Assembly (NCBI GenBank): GCA_009731375.1
Contig: BJOX01000357.1
Location: forward strand, 214,600 to 265,472
Reading direction: 5' to 3'
DNA from: Paulinella micropora
Lineage: Eukaryota > Cercozoa > Imbricatea > Euglyphida
DNA length: 50,873 nt
Below, piece by piece: positions 1 to 12,467 of this stretch. Each line of letters begins with the position of its first letter. Position 1 is the first letter of the stretch. Position numbers and translations under genes: made by a program. The notes beneath the pieces were generated by a model. That model worked only from the letters and a program-made list of their open reading frames with translations. It searched no databases and was not told the DNA's origin.

Positions 1-12
1 GTTCCAACACTT

Positions 13-82
13 CCAGACGGGCCGGTATGTTCAATGAAAATACTGGTCCAGACGGATCGGTATGTTCAATGAAAATACTGGT
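13..82. repeat. Two-copy 35-bp tandem repeat
   Basis: Two adjacent 35-bp units (13-47 and 48-82) begin CCAGACGG and end AATACTGGT, and differ at only two adjacent bases. They abut the tRNA-derived sequence at 83-154. If that sequence is the head of a SINE read on the minus strand, these units lie in its body. Confidence 0.9.
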
Positions 83-154
83 GGCACCGACGGGAATCGA
101 ACTGGCGACAGGGCCCAGATGGTAGAACTTGACCACTGGGCTATCACGGTGTCC
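83..154 (-). repeat. tRNA-derived sequence (SINE head or tRNA pseudogene)
   Basis: Read on the minus strand this 72-nt stretch carries a perfect RNA polymerase III box A (TAGCCCAGTGG) and box B (GTTCGATTC) at tRNA-like spacing. Its two ends can pair as an acceptor stem (GG-CACCG with CGGTGCC) only if one A is bulged out. The anticodon and T stems do not pair well, so it is unlikely to be a working tRNA. It is followed on the minus strand by the 35-bp repeats, as expected for a tRNA-derived SINE. The Pol III boxes are seen; SINE identity is inferred. Confidence 0.5.
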
Positions 155-194
<40 letters not shown>

Positions 195-965
195 ATGATG
201 GTTCCATGCTGCTATGTACGCAGAACATCGACAATAGCAGCAGCAGCAGCAGCAACAACAACAACAACAACAACAACAATAACAACAATAACAACAACCA
301 AAATTATAGTAACGAGAACAATGACAACAACAAAAATAACAAAAACCACAGTAAATGATGGTTCGATACTGCTACAGAACATCGACACTTGAAGTTATTA
401 ATTATAATAATAATAAACTAACAACAACAATAACACAATAACAATCAATCAATAAATGATATTAATCACTAATCACAATTACAGTAATACATGATGGTTC
501 CATGCTGCTAGATGCGCAGGACATCGACAACAACAACAATAAAGATAATAGTAACAATAACAATAACAATAATTAAATGATGGTCCATACTGCTATGTAC
601 GCAGAGCATTGGCACTTCAAGTTATGAATCATAATAGCAATATCAGTCGTTATTAATGATAACAGCAATACCAATAACAAAAACAATAGCAATAACAACA
701 ATAAGAAGAAGGCAACAACAAAACATGATGGTTGGATACTGCTAGGGGCGCATAACATCGACAACAGCAGCAGCAACAACAACACAACAACAACAAGGAA
801 AAGATGAATAACAGTAGCAATAACAATAACAATAACAGTAACAGTAACAATCGCAACAATAATGATTATCACAATACATGCTGCTAGGTATGCAGAACAT
901 CGGCACTTCAAGCTCTTACGCGACGAGGATTTGTTGAGACCGTGGTGGTATGAGAAAGCCTGTCC
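155..965. repeat. Trinucleotide field with a recurring ~40-bp core
   Basis: A mix of (ATA)n, (CAG)n, (CAA)n and (TAA)n stretches is interrupted six times by a related core reading roughly ATGATGGTTCCATGCTGCTA, then a GCAGAACATCGACA-like segment. Cores start near 194, 355, 488, 574, 724 and 866; spacing varies because the trinucleotide runs between them differ in length. Some cores continue into ACTTCAAGTT. Long apparent reading frames here are translations of the repeats, not genes. Confidence 0.85.
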
Positions 966-1053
966 ACACACCCCCCGCCATTTTTGAAAGAAGGTCTGTT
1001 AGAAGTATTTATATTAGTAAGGGTAGCACCTTATTATAATTATTTTCCAAAGG

Positions 1054-2003
1054 CTGTCAGACTGAGCACTTTAACCTGCCAAAACCACTACCGTTGACAT
1101 TTTACTGTTTTTGACCGGCCAGTTAGAATTTCTACTCTGCACGACGTTTCGACTTTACTATATAACTAGTTTTCGATTTCGTCTAGAAATGCTTCAAACG
1201 ATGTAATCAAAGTTTTTACGGCAATTACTATTTTTCTACTCTTGATTGCTTTTTTCACCGATTTCCCGAAAAACGCACGTTACTGTAAATTTGTGGACAC
1301 GCAGTCAAGAGTACGGAAAATAATATTTGCCACACAATCCATGCCTTTTACATCATAACTGTGAAAGACTTTTTCCAAAAGCGAATCTCTGACACTGAAA
1401 GTTGAACCCACAACATGTGACTTGGACTTGAAGCCCTCCTTCAAATGCTACACCAGCATTTTCAAGTGTCACACGATACCAACTCACAATCTACGTTCAA
1501 CTGCGATCGTATCTTGCAACCCGCAAACTCTGCAAACAAGTAGAAATCTACGTAAATAAACGAAGTGACCTCTCAGCTATTTACTTATAAGTTTCACCTA
1601 CTCTCAGGAGTTAGGGCTTTTTGCAGCTATAGAAACTTTTAATAATAATTCATTGTGTATTTATCCCTTGAGGTTGTAGTATTTAATATCCAAACCCACA
1701 CGCTAGCACAGATATAAAAAGCAGTCAAACATTGTTTTTTCCGTTCCTTGTCCACAAATTTACCGCAACGCGTGTTTCACGGGAAATCGTGGGAAAAGAT
1801 AATTTTGAGTGGGAGAAAGGCAATGCTTAATTTTTTCTAAAAAGATCTTTTACTTAATATTTTGAAATCATTTCTGAACGGAATCGAAAACTAATTGGTG
1901 AAGTCGAAACGTCGTGCAGAGGAGAATCTAATGAACGGGTCAAAAAGAGTGAATTATCAACGGTAAAGGTTTTAGCCGGTCGTTAAGGTGCTCAGTCTGA
2001 TAG
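1054..2003. mobile_element. Fold-back / MITE-like element with long terminal inverted repeats
   Basis: The sequence starting CTGTCAGACTGAGCAC at 1054 reappears inverted at the right end (GTGCTCAGTCTGATAG, ending 2003). The match continues inward imperfectly for 250-300 bp per arm: GCACGACGTTTCGACTT near 1140 matches its complement near 1905, and GTAAATTTGTGGACA near 1285 matches its complement near 1750. The centre (about 1370-1700) has no coding frame. This is the structure of a non-autonomous DNA transposon with long TIRs. I see no clear target-site duplication, so the superfamily is not assigned. Confidence 0.8.
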
Positions 2004-2620
2004 TTATATTAATCCCATCACCTAGTCAACTTCCTAAGGTATCAGATAATTCAAGTAGTGCCGCATTAACAAGCAAATATTAATATCACTGCTTTTTCTA
2101 CACTTCAAATTCCCCTCTTTTTTTGTATCGCTCGATGAGCCGCAGCCTTACTCGATTCAGGGCCTGCTGGATTTAATTTTACTTGATAATTGACTAACAC
2201 TTAACTTGTGACTTATCTATATACATAATAAATAAAACAGCACACAGTCTAAACTAATTCTAATCGTGTCATGAATTTCACGAGTAATTATTCCATCGAT
2301 GGTGCAATCAGACTAGGTTCTCCATACTAAAAAGGATACTGTCTGGTCCCCAGGCGTGAAACGGTCCTGTTGCCTCTTTAACGGATCGGGCATTCCTCCT
2401 CCCACCAGTAACAAAGACTCCTCCCTAATACTCAGTTGAGGTCGTGTCCCAGTCTTCTGCTTGGGGCCATCGTCACACTGAGCCACAGTAGGTCCAGTTA
2501 CACTCAAGGCGATGGCGAATGGGATGGACTGTAAGGCACGGGGGATGGACTGACGATTGCCATCATCGCTTCTGTTGAGACAACGAGAGCGAGAGCCAAT
2601 ATTGTGTACTGTACATCTCT
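2004..2620. other. Unique intergenic sequence
   Basis: Non-repetitive, moderately AT-rich sequence with only short frames and no recognisable motif. It separates the fold-back element from the first microsatellite block. Confidence 0.6.
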
Positions 2621-2627
2621 ATGTCTG

Positions 2628-2673
2628 TGTGTATGTATGTATGTATGTATGTATGTATGTATGTATGTAGTGA

Positions 2674-2728
<55 letters not shown>

Positions 2729-2761
2729 CGTGTGTGTGTGCGTGTGTGTGTGTGCGTGCGC

Positions 2762-2822
<61 letters not shown>

Positions 2823-2823
2823 C

Positions 2824-2882
<59 letters not shown>

Positions 2883-3448
2883 NNNNNNNNNNNNNNNNNN
2901 NNNNNNNNNNNNNNNNNNNNNNNNNNNNNNNNNNNNNNNNNNNNNNNNNNNNNNNNNNNNNNNNNNNNNNNNNNNNNNNNNNNNNNNNNNNNNNNNNNNN
3001 NNNNNNNNNNNNNNNNNNNNNNNNNNNNNNNNNNNNNNNNNNNNNNNNNNNNNNNNNNNNNNNNNNNNNNNNNNNNNNNNNNNNNNNNNNNNNNNNNNNN
3101 NNNNNNNNNNNNNNNNNNNNNNNNNNNNNNNNNNNNNNNNNNNNNNNNNNNNNNNNNNNNNNNNNNNNNNNNNNNNNNNNNNNNNNNNNNNNNNNNNNNN
3201 NNNNNNNNNNNNNNNNNNNNNNNNNNNNNNNNNNNNNNNNNNNNNNNNNNNNNNNNNNNNNNNNNNNNNNNNNNNNNNNNNNNNNNNNNNNNNNNNNNNN
3301 NNNNNNNNNNNNNNNNNNNNNNNNNNNNNNNNNNNNNNNNNNNNNNNNNNNNNNNNNNNNNNNNNNNNNNNNNNNNNNNNNNNNNNNNNNNNNNNNNNNN
3401 NNNNNNNNNNNNNNNNNNNNNNNNNNNNNNNNNNNNNNNNNNNNNNNG

Positions 3449-3518
<70 letters not shown>
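2628..3518. repeat. Compound microsatellite with assembly gap
   Basis: Consecutive runs of (TATG)n, (GAAA)n, (GT)n with a CG-alternating patch at about 2755-2776, then (GA)n on both sides of an N run at 2883-3447. The gap is bounded by the same (GA)n on both sides, so its true length is uncertain. The alternating GC/GT stretch is a classic Z-DNA-prone sequence. Confidence 0.95.
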
Positions 3519-3520
<2 letters not shown>

Positions 3521-3594
3521 TACCTAGTAAGGCAGCGGTTGCCGCAGCCTCTTCAGCCTCCCTTCTTTGCACTACAAACAAACAGAAAGATAAT

Positions 3595-3743
3595 TCATGA
3601 TGATGATGATGATGATGATGATGATGGTGATGATGGTGATGATGTCAGCCTTGGTCGCCTCCTTGCGTTGCACTATAAACAAACAGAAATCGTGATAACA
3701 GAAACAACGAACAACCAACGACAACAACAACAACAATAACAAT

Positions 3744-3799
<56 letters not shown>

Positions 3800-3802
3800 A
3801 AG
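3595..3802. repeat. (GAT)n and (CAA)n tracts
   Basis: A (TGA)n run with TGG variants at about 3598-3645 is followed by (CAA)n from about 3720 to 3800. A short unique spacer near 3650-3700 repeats part of the sequence at 3560-3590 (GCACTACAAACAAACAGAAA versus GCACTATAAACAAACAGAAA), suggesting a local duplication. Confidence 0.85.
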
Positions 3803-3950
3803 CAACAACAGGAACATGACAACGATCCATCCATTAATTCCTTCATGCACATAATTTAGAAATGTATGCATGTCTTCGACGTACCACGATCGTTTACACT
3901 TCGTGACCCAAAGCCAATGAGCAGACCTACCCATTCAGAGGAATACAGAG

Positions 3951-4005
3951 AGATAGATAGATAGACTAGATAGATAGATAGATAGATACATAGATAGATA
4001 GATAC

Positions 4006-4053
<48 letters not shown>

Positions 4054-4195
4054 TATAGATTATCTATCTATCTATCTAATCTACCTAATCTACCTAATCT
4101 ACCTAATTTACCTAATCTACCTAATCTACCTAATCTACCTAATCTACCCAATCTACCCAATCTATCCAATCTATCTAATCTATCTAATCTATCTA

Positions 4196-4226
<31 letters not shown>
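3951..4226. repeat. (GATA)n to (TATC)n array with a strand switch
   Basis: GATA repeats run to about 4053 and then become the complementary TATC, with CTAATCTACC variants at 4075-4200. The switch creates a large inverted repeat centred near 4055-4065. Confidence 0.9.
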
Positions 4227-4228
<2 letters not shown>

Positions 4229-4503
4229 GTTGAGCCCGGAATAAAACCCACAGTGCTCTGTCGGTTTATACTAGACTGTCGTGCTTACTGGGCCCTCTGT
4301 AATGGAGGTGGGAGCTCGTTCTGCAAGGGGCGCTTTATGGAACGAGCCCTGGCCCCGCCTGGTACTAGGGAGCTTTGGTATTGCCTGTATCAGTCCCTTC
4401 CGTGCAAACATGGCTTAGCTGGGCATCGGGTTAATACTTTACCCACAGACTTCCTGGTTGACGAAATCAGAAGCTCCTTTTTTCTGACATTAGTCGATAT
4501 TTC
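4227..4503. other. Unique island between GATA-type arrays
   Basis: About 275 bp of GC-richer, non-repetitive sequence bounded on both sides by TATC arrays. The frame from 4253 is short and ends in repeat-encoded residues, so I do not call it a gene. It could be a dispersed repeat that seeds GATA arrays at its ends. Confidence 0.5.
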
Positions 4504-4584
<81 letters not shown>

Positions 4585-4867
4585 GCTCGCTAGCTCGCTA
4601 GCTAGCAGCTAGCTAGCTAGCCATAGCTGCTAGCCACCTATTTATCAAGATCAATCAATCTATCTATCTATCTATCTAGCTAGCTAGCTAGCTAGCTAGC
4701 TCTATCTAGCTAGCTAGCTAGCTAGCTACCTAGCTACCTAGCTATATATCTATCTATCTATCTATCTGTCTATCTATCTATCTATCTATCTATCTAACCA
4801 TCTATCCATCAACCTACCTACCTACCTACCTACCTTACTACCTACCTTCCTACCTACCTACCTAAAC

Positions 4868-4899
<32 letters not shown>

Positions 4900-4912
4900 T
4901 GAGAGAAAGAAA
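4504..4912. repeat. (TATC)n, (TAGC)n, (TACC)n and (GA)n tracts
   Basis: The TATC array continues and gives way to self-complementary TAGC units (4585-4740), then TATC, TACC and a short GA tract. TAGC repeats are palindromic and can fold on either strand. Confidence 0.9.
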
Positions 4913-5035
4913 AAGAAAAGAAATTATGAGAGAGAGAGATTACCAATGACTAAGACAAAAAATACAATATGAGCAATGGGAGGTCCCTTCGTTTTCCATT
5001 CATTATTTTCCTCATTTACGACTGACACAAGTCAA

Positions 5036-5785
5036 AACATACATACATAGATACATCATAGATATTTACATGGATACGTAGATACATGGATACATACATG
5101 TACATATACATACATGCATGCATGCATGTGGACATTACATACATTACATTACATTAACATTACATTAACATTACATTAACATTAGATAACATTACAACAT
5201 TACATTACATACATAAACATAACTTACGTACATTACATACATGCATACATACATTACATACAAACATTCATACATACATTACATACATTCATACATTCAT
5301 ACATTATATTACATACATACATTACATACATACTCAACACACTACATACACACATACATACATATATATATTACATACATACATTACAAACATACATTAC
5401 ATACATACATACATACATACATTTACATACATACATACATACATTACATACATTACATTACATACACTACATACATTACATACATTACATACATACATAC
5501 ATACATACATATATACATACATTTACACATACATACATACATACATTACATAACATACATACATAACATACAATACATACATAACATACAATACACAATA
5601 CATATAATACATACATACAATACATACAATACTTACATGCATACAATACTTACATGGATACATTACATACATTACATACATTACATTACATACATGACAT
5701 ACATACATGCACATATATATCATACATACATACACACATACATACATACATACATAGATACATCATAGATACATGCATACATGCA

Positions 5786-5816
<31 letters not shown>

Positions 5817-6352
5817 GTAGATACATACATATGTACATACATACATAATGTACATACATACATAATGTACATACATACATAATGTACATACATACATACA
5901 GATACATACATATGTACATACATACATAATGTACATAAATACATAATGTACATAATGTACATACATATATAATGTACATACATACATAATGTACATACAT
6001 ACATTCATACACACATACATACATACATACATGCATGCATGGCCCATGCATGCATGCATGCATACAGGCATACATACAGACATATATGCAGACATACATA
6101 CAGACATACATACAGACATACATACAGACATACATACAGACATACATACAGACATACATACAGACATACATACAGACATACATACAGACATAGATGCAGA
6201 CATAGATGCAGACATAGATACATACATACATATGTATGTACATACATACACACATACATACATATGTACATACATACATACTACATGCATGCAGACGACA
6301 CGTACATACATAAGCAGACAGACAGACAGACAGACAGACAACGTACATACAA
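5036..6352. repeat. (ACAT)n degenerate array
   Basis: About 1.3 kb of ACAT repeats with variant modules: ACATT (5130-5300), repeated TACATACATACATAATG blocks (5830-6000), GCATGCATGC palindromes near 6030-6060, and a regular run of CATACATACAGA (6065-6190, 12-bp period). Open frames in this interval (YIHT, CMYV patterns) reflect repeat translation only. Confidence 0.95.
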
Positions 6353-7136
6353 CATGCAAAAATGCAAAGGTATAGATTACAGATTGATCTCTTGTTCTTG
6401 GTCGGTGGCCTGCCACTGATACTGCTCAAATTTTCTGGGTCGAGATCAGCCATTCTTGAACAAGACCCTGTTCGACAGCAGAAAAAAATATTCTCACAAA
6501 AACCACAGACACGCTTGCACACCAACAACTTTCAAAGCGCAACTGTTGGAGTGTTCAAACTCTAACATTGGTTGAGATGAAAAGAACCGATTGATGCAGG
6601 AGCAAGAAAAAGCGAGCATTTTTCCTAAAACCGCTGAGACCTTGCAAAGCTTGTAAAAATGAAGAATATTTCAAATTCATAGAAATAGAGAGACTCTAAT
6701 TCACAATACCCAAGGCAACTTGGAATCTTTCTGAACAATATGCGTTTGGAACCTACGCATTTTCTACTCTGAGAAGAAGAAAGAAAAAGGTTTTTTTTCT
6801 GCCTGCTTCCTTTCCGTTCCAAAACGTTTTTCGTTTGAGTGTGTTCTGGGGCAATTTTCGGCAACAGGGTCCGGACGGATGATAACACCGAAAAAAAACA
6901 TCCAACCATGTTTGAAAAGCCACTGCCCGTGAAATTCATAGGTGTTTGAAAAAAATTACTAGGGACTTCTATTTTTTGCCTACAAAAAGGTTATCTCTAA
7001 CTTGTGGGGGTTGTTTCTTCTGCCTCAAAGTTTTTTTTGCATGGTAGTTCACACCTTGCGCTATTTTCTTTCCACCACACACTTTTCTATTTTCTTTCCC
7101 ACACAAAAAATACTTTTTGATTCCACTTACGCACTG
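6353..7136. other. Unique intergenic sequence
   Basis: About 780 bp of non-repetitive DNA between two microsatellite blocks. The longest frame (6939-6625, minus, about 100 codons) has no recognisable domain or codon pattern and is not called a gene. Confidence 0.5.
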
Positions 7137-7463
7137 TCTGTGTGTGTGTGTGTGTGTGTCTGTGTGTGTGTGTGTGTGTGTGTGAGTGTGAGTGTGTGTG
7201 TGTGTGTCACTGTATGTGTCTGCCTGTCTGTCTGTCTCTCTGTCTCTCTCTGTTTGTACATGTCCGTCTTTCTGTCTCTCTATCTCTCTGTCTCAGACTA
7301 GTACTGTCTGTCCGTCTGTCTGTCTGTCTGTCTCAGACTCTGTACTGTCCGTCTGTGCTGCCTGTCTGTGCTGCCTGTCTGTGCTGTTTGTCTGTTTGTC
7401 TGTCTGTCTGTCTGTCTGCCTGCCTGTCTGTCTGCCTGTCTGTCTATGTGTGTGTGTGTGTGT

Positions 7464-7503
<40 letters not shown>

Positions 7504-7617
7504 TTTGTGTGTGTGTTTGTGTGTGTGTGTGTGCATGTGTATGTGTCTGTCTGTCTGTCTGTCTGCCTGTCTGTCTATGTGTGTGTCTGTTTGTGTCTGT
7601 GTGTGTGTGTGTGTCTA
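7137..7617. repeat. (TG)n and (CTGT)n compound microsatellite
   Basis: Long (TG)n runs alternate with (CTGT)n and short CTGCC variants. A patch of CAGACT(A/C)(T)GTACTGTC occurs twice (about 7291-7312 and 7332-7355). Confidence 0.95.
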
Positions 7618-7675
7618 TGTATGTATGTATGTATGTATGTATGTATGTATGTATGTACATACATATGTACATACA

Positions 7676-7707
<32 letters not shown>

Positions 7708-8050
7708 CATACATACATATACATACATACATACATACATACATAATACATACATACATATGTACGTAAATACATAAATACATACATACATACATACATA
7801 CATACATACATACACACATACATACACATACATACATACACATACATACATACATACATACATACATGCATACATACACACATACTAGACATACTAGACA
7901 TACATACATACGTACATACATACATACATACGTACATACATACATACATACATACATACATGCATACATACATACATACACACATACATACACATGTACA
8001 TATGTACATGCATACATACATACATACATACATACATACACATATATACA

Positions 8051-8081
<31 letters not shown>

Positions 8082-8098
8082 GTACATAAACACATAAA

Positions 8099-8129
<31 letters not shown>

Positions 8130-8497
8130 GTTACATACATACATACATATGTGTGACATATGTATGTATGTATGTATGTATGTATGTGTATGTATGTATG
8201 TATGTATGTATGTATGTATGCATGTATGTATGCATGTATGTATGCATGTATGTATGTATGTATGCATGCATGTATGTATGTATGTATGTATGTATGTATG
8301 TATGTATGCATGTATGTATGTATGTATGTATGTATGTATGTATGCATGTTTGTATGCATGTTTGTATGCATGTACGCGTGCAATGATGTATGTATGTATG
8401 TATGCATGTATGTATGTATGTATGCATGTATGTATGTATGTATGTATGTATGTATGTGTTATGTGTGTGTATGTATGTATGTATGCATGTATGTATG

Positions 8498-8531
<34 letters not shown>

Positions 8532-9318
8532 TGTATGTGTATGTATGTATAGTATGTATGCATGTATGCATGCATGTATGCATGTATGCATATATGTATG
8601 CATGCATGTATGTATGTATGTATGTATGTATGCATGCATGTATGTATGTATGTATGTATGTATGTATGCATGTATGCATGTATGTGTGTATGCATGTATG
8701 TGTATGTATGTATGTATGTATGTATGCATTTTTGTATATATGTATGTATGCATGTACGCATGCAATGATGTATGTATGTATGCATGTATGTATGCATGTA
8801 CGTATGTACGTATGCATGTATGCATGTATGTATGTATGTATGTATGCATGTATGTATGTATGCATGTATGTATGCATGTATGTATGTATGCATGCATGCA
8901 TGCATGCATGCATGTATATATGTATGTATGTATGCATGTATGTATGTATGCATGTTTGTATGTATGTATGTATGCATGTACGCATACGATGATGTATGTA
9001 TGTATGTATGTATGTATGTATGTATGTGTATGTGTGTGTATGTATGTATGTATGTATGTATGCATGCATGTATGTGTGTATGTATGTATGTATGTATGTA
9101 TGCATGTATGTATGCATCTATGCATGCATGTATGTATGTATGTATGTATGTATGCATGTATGCATGCATGTATGTATGTATGTATGTATGCATGTATGTA
9201 TGCATTTATGGATGTATGCATGCATGTATGTATGTATGTATGTATGCATGCATGTATGCATGCATGTATGTATGTATGTATGTATGTATGTATGTATGTA
9301 TTTTATGTATTTATGTAC

Positions 9319-9349
<31 letters not shown>

Positions 9350-9355
9350 TGTATG

Positions 9356-9387
<32 letters not shown>

Positions 9388-10543
9388 TGTATGTATGCAT
9401 GTATGTGTGTATGTATGTGTATGTATGTATGTATGTATGTATGTATGTATGTATGTATGCATGTAGGTATTCATGTATGCATGTATGTATGTATGCATGT
9501 ATGTATGTATGTATGTATGTATGTATGTATGTATGTATGCATGTATGTATGTATGTATGTATGTAAGCATGTAAGCATGTATGTATGTATGTATGCATGT
9601 ACGCATGCAATGATGTATGTATGTATGTATGTATGTATGTACGTATGTATGTCTATGTGTATGTATGTATGTATGTATGTATGTATGTATGTATGTATTA
9701 TTGTATGGATGTGTAAGTATGTATAGTATCTATGCATGTATGCATGCATGTATGCATGTATGCATGTATGCATGTATGTATGTATGTATGTATGTATGCA
9801 TGTATGCATGTATGTATGTATGTATGTATATATGTATGTATGTATGTATGCATGTATGTGTGCATGCATGCATGTATGCATGTATGCATGCATGTATGTA
9901 TGTATGTATGTATGTATGCTTTTTTGTATGTATGTATGTATGCATGTACGCATGCAATGATGTATGTATGTATGTATGTATGTATGCATGTATGTATGCA
10001 TGTATGTATGCATGTATGTATGCATGTATGCATGTATGTATGTATGCATGCATAGGTATGTAGGTATGTAGGTATGCAGGTATGTAGGTATGTATGTATG
10101 TATGCATTCATGCATGCATGTATGCATGCATGCATGCATGATGCATGCATGCATGCATGCATGTATGTGTGTATGTGTGTATGTATGTATGCATGTATGT
10201 ATGCATGTATGCATGCATGTATGTATGTATGTATGTATGTATGCATGTATGCATGTATGCATGTATGTATGTATGTATGTATGTATGTATGTATGTATGT
10301 ATGTATGTATGTATGTATGTATGTATGTATGCATGTATGCATGCATATATGTATGTATGTATGTATGCATGCATGTGTGTATGTATGTATGTATGTATGT
10401 ATGTATGTATGCATGCATGTTTGTATGTATGTTTGTATGCATGTACGCATGCAGTGATGTATGTATGTATGTATGTATGTATGTATGTATGTATGGGTGT
10501 ATGTATTTATGTATGTATGTATGTATGCACGTATGTATGTATG

Positions 10544-10577
<34 letters not shown>

Positions 10578-11088
10578 TGTATGTATGTATGTATATATGT
10601 ATGTATGTATGTATGTGTATGTACGTATGTATGTATGTACGTATGTATGTCTGTATGTATGTATGTATGTATGTATGTATGTATGTATGTAGGTAGGTAT
10701 ATAGGTATGTAGGTTTGCAGGTATGTATGTATGTATGTATGTATGTATGTATGTATTATGTATGTATGTATGTATGTATGTATGTATGTGTATGTATGTG
10801 TGTATGCATGTATGTATGTATGTAGGTATATAGGTATGTAGGTATGCAGGTATGTATGTATGTATGTATGTATGTATGTATGTATGTATGTATGCATGTA
10901 TGCATGCATGCATGATGCATGCATGCATGTATGCATGTTTGCATGTATGCATGTATGTATGCATGTATGTATGTATGCATGCATGCATGCATGCATGCAT
11001 GTATGTATGTATGATGTATGTATGTATGCATGTATGCATGTATGTATGTATGTATGTATGTATTCATGTATGCATGTATGCATGTATG
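7618..11088. repeat. 3.5-kb ATGT/ACAT array with higher-order structure
   Basis: Starts as ATGT, flips to ACAT near 7657, and flips back to ATGT near 8157, so the ACAT stretch (about 500 bp) is complementary to the following ~2.9 kb. Embedded in the ATGT part is a non-tetranucleotide core, GCATGTACGCATGCAATGATG with small variants, near 8370, 8752, 8975, 9598, 9946 and 10440. Interspersed GCATGCATGC palindromes and TAGGTA variants (10050-10090, 10690-10725, 10820-10855) mark sub-blocks. The frames of hundreds of codons here are all repeat translation. Confidence 0.97.
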
Positions 11089-11177
11089 TCTTATCCCTCT
11101 CTCCCTCCTTCCCTCTCTCCCTCTCTCCTCTCCTCTTATCCATCTCCCTCTCTCCGATCTCTCTCTCTCTCTCTGAT

Positions 11178-11213
<36 letters not shown>

Positions 11214-11261
11214 ACTCTCTCTCTCTCGCACTCTCGCTCTTTCAGGCTCTCTCTCTCTCTG

Positions 11262-11297
<36 letters not shown>

Positions 11298-11325
11298 CGA
11301 GGCGCTCTCTCTCTTTCTCTCTCTC

Positions 11326-11367
<42 letters not shown>

Positions 11368-11520
11368 ACACACACACACACACTCGCTCTCTCAGTCTCT
11401 CTCTCTCTCTCTCTGACACACACACACACACACACACACACTCTCTCTCACTCTCTCTCNNNNNNNNNNCACACACACACACACACACACGCTCTCTCAG
11501 GCTCTCTCTCTCTCTCTCAT
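11089..11520. repeat. (CT)n / (CA)n tracts with a 10-N join
   Basis: A polypyrimidine stretch of CTCTCT with CACACA inserts; a scaffold join of 10 N lies at 11460-11469. Confidence 0.95.
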
Positions 11521-11559
11521 CATCATCATTATCATCAGCCTACCGTTGTTAAGTAATAT

Positions 11560-11812
11560 TGACCAACATTAATGATATTCAATAATTAGGTTTAATAACT
11601 TTGATAAGGTTAAATAATATTGAATACGTTAAATAATATTGAATAATATTTGAATAATATTGAATAATATTGAATAATATTAAATAGTATTGAATAACAC
11701 TAATTGAATAATATTGAATAAGTTATATTGAAGCATAATATTGAATAGTATTGAATAGTATTGATTAATATAATACTAATCATAAGTTGAATAATATTGA
11801 ATAAGATCATAT
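11560..11812. repeat. AT-rich minisatellite (TTGAATAATA)n
   Basis: Imperfect repeats of about 10 bp, TTGAATAATA, occur many times from about 11575 to 11805, with AATACG, AACACT and AAGTTA variants. No coding frame. Confidence 0.85.
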
Positions 11813-11959
11813 GTATGTATGTATGTATGTATGTCGTATGTATGTCTAGTACGTATGTATGTATGTATGTATGTATGCATGTATGTATGCATGCATGCAT
11901 GCATGCATGCAGAAAGAGCGACAGAAAAAGAGAGCGACAGAAAGGAGAGAGAGAGTGAC

Positions 11960-11999
<40 letters not shown>
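11813..11999. repeat. (ATGT)n then (GA)n microsatellite
   Basis: A short ATGT array with GCATGCATGC palindromes runs into an AGAGCGACAGAAA module repeated about three times, and then a pure GA tract. Confidence 0.9.
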
Positions 12000-12001
<2 letters not shown>

Positions 12002-12042
12002 CAAACTTTAACATCAGAATAAGAATTTAATCAATATTTCTT

Positions 12043-12359
12043 TTACGTGCTGTTATTGTAGTTTTGGGCTCTCTGATCTCTAGTTCGTGATAAAGCTGGA
12101 ATCATTCCCTCTCCTGGTTGTCGCTCTGATAGAGAGGTTCCTCGTGATAGTCTGATAGAGCTTTGTGAGGGTGCTCCGCTTGCAGTGTAGTACATAGTTA
12201 CTCCAGGTGGATAAGATGGCAAGGGTGCGGCGCCGTTTGCAAGGTAAGACTGGTACCTCTGCATATCTCCGTTGAAAACTGAAGCATAATACTGCATCGA
12301 TTGCTGTTGGTGAAATGCAGCTGGAATGCTATTTGGTACAATGCCCTCATGTACAAAAG
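12043..12359 (-). CDS. Possible terminal exon of an unidentified gene
   Basis: On the minus strand an open frame of about 105 codons ends in TAA at 12043. It has ordinary amino-acid composition rather than repeat bias (HQQQSMQYYASVFNGD, then a Pro/Ser/Tyr-rich and Arg-rich tail). Just upstream lies a possible 3' splice site, AAAAAAAGGTGATCAG, and the same frame meets a stop beyond it, so this would be a last exon. The LTR at 12468-12703 lies about 110 bp upstream and would sit in the preceding intron. No family is recognised. It may be a chance frame. Confidence 0.3.
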
Positions 12360-12467
12360 CTGATCACCTTTTTTTGGGGCTTGTTGTCGACTGAGAAGAA
12401 TGAGTATATTAATAAAATGAAATGGATATACATACGTGCATGCATGCATACATGCATACATACATAC

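Noticed and set aside
2604-3739. Frames of 300-370 codons spanning the N run
   Set aside because: Most of the length is N; the rest is GA/GT/GAAA microsatellite.
7618-11088. Possible CRISPR-like array because of regularly recurring cores
   Set aside because: Spacing is irregular (about 220-620 bp), the intervals are themselves repeats, and the context is eukaryotic.
5241-11488. Very long open frames on both strands (up to about 600 codons of CMYV, YIHT or LSLS patterns)
   Set aside because: Tetra- and dinucleotide repeats without stop units stay open in several frames at once; composition is wholly repeat-derived.
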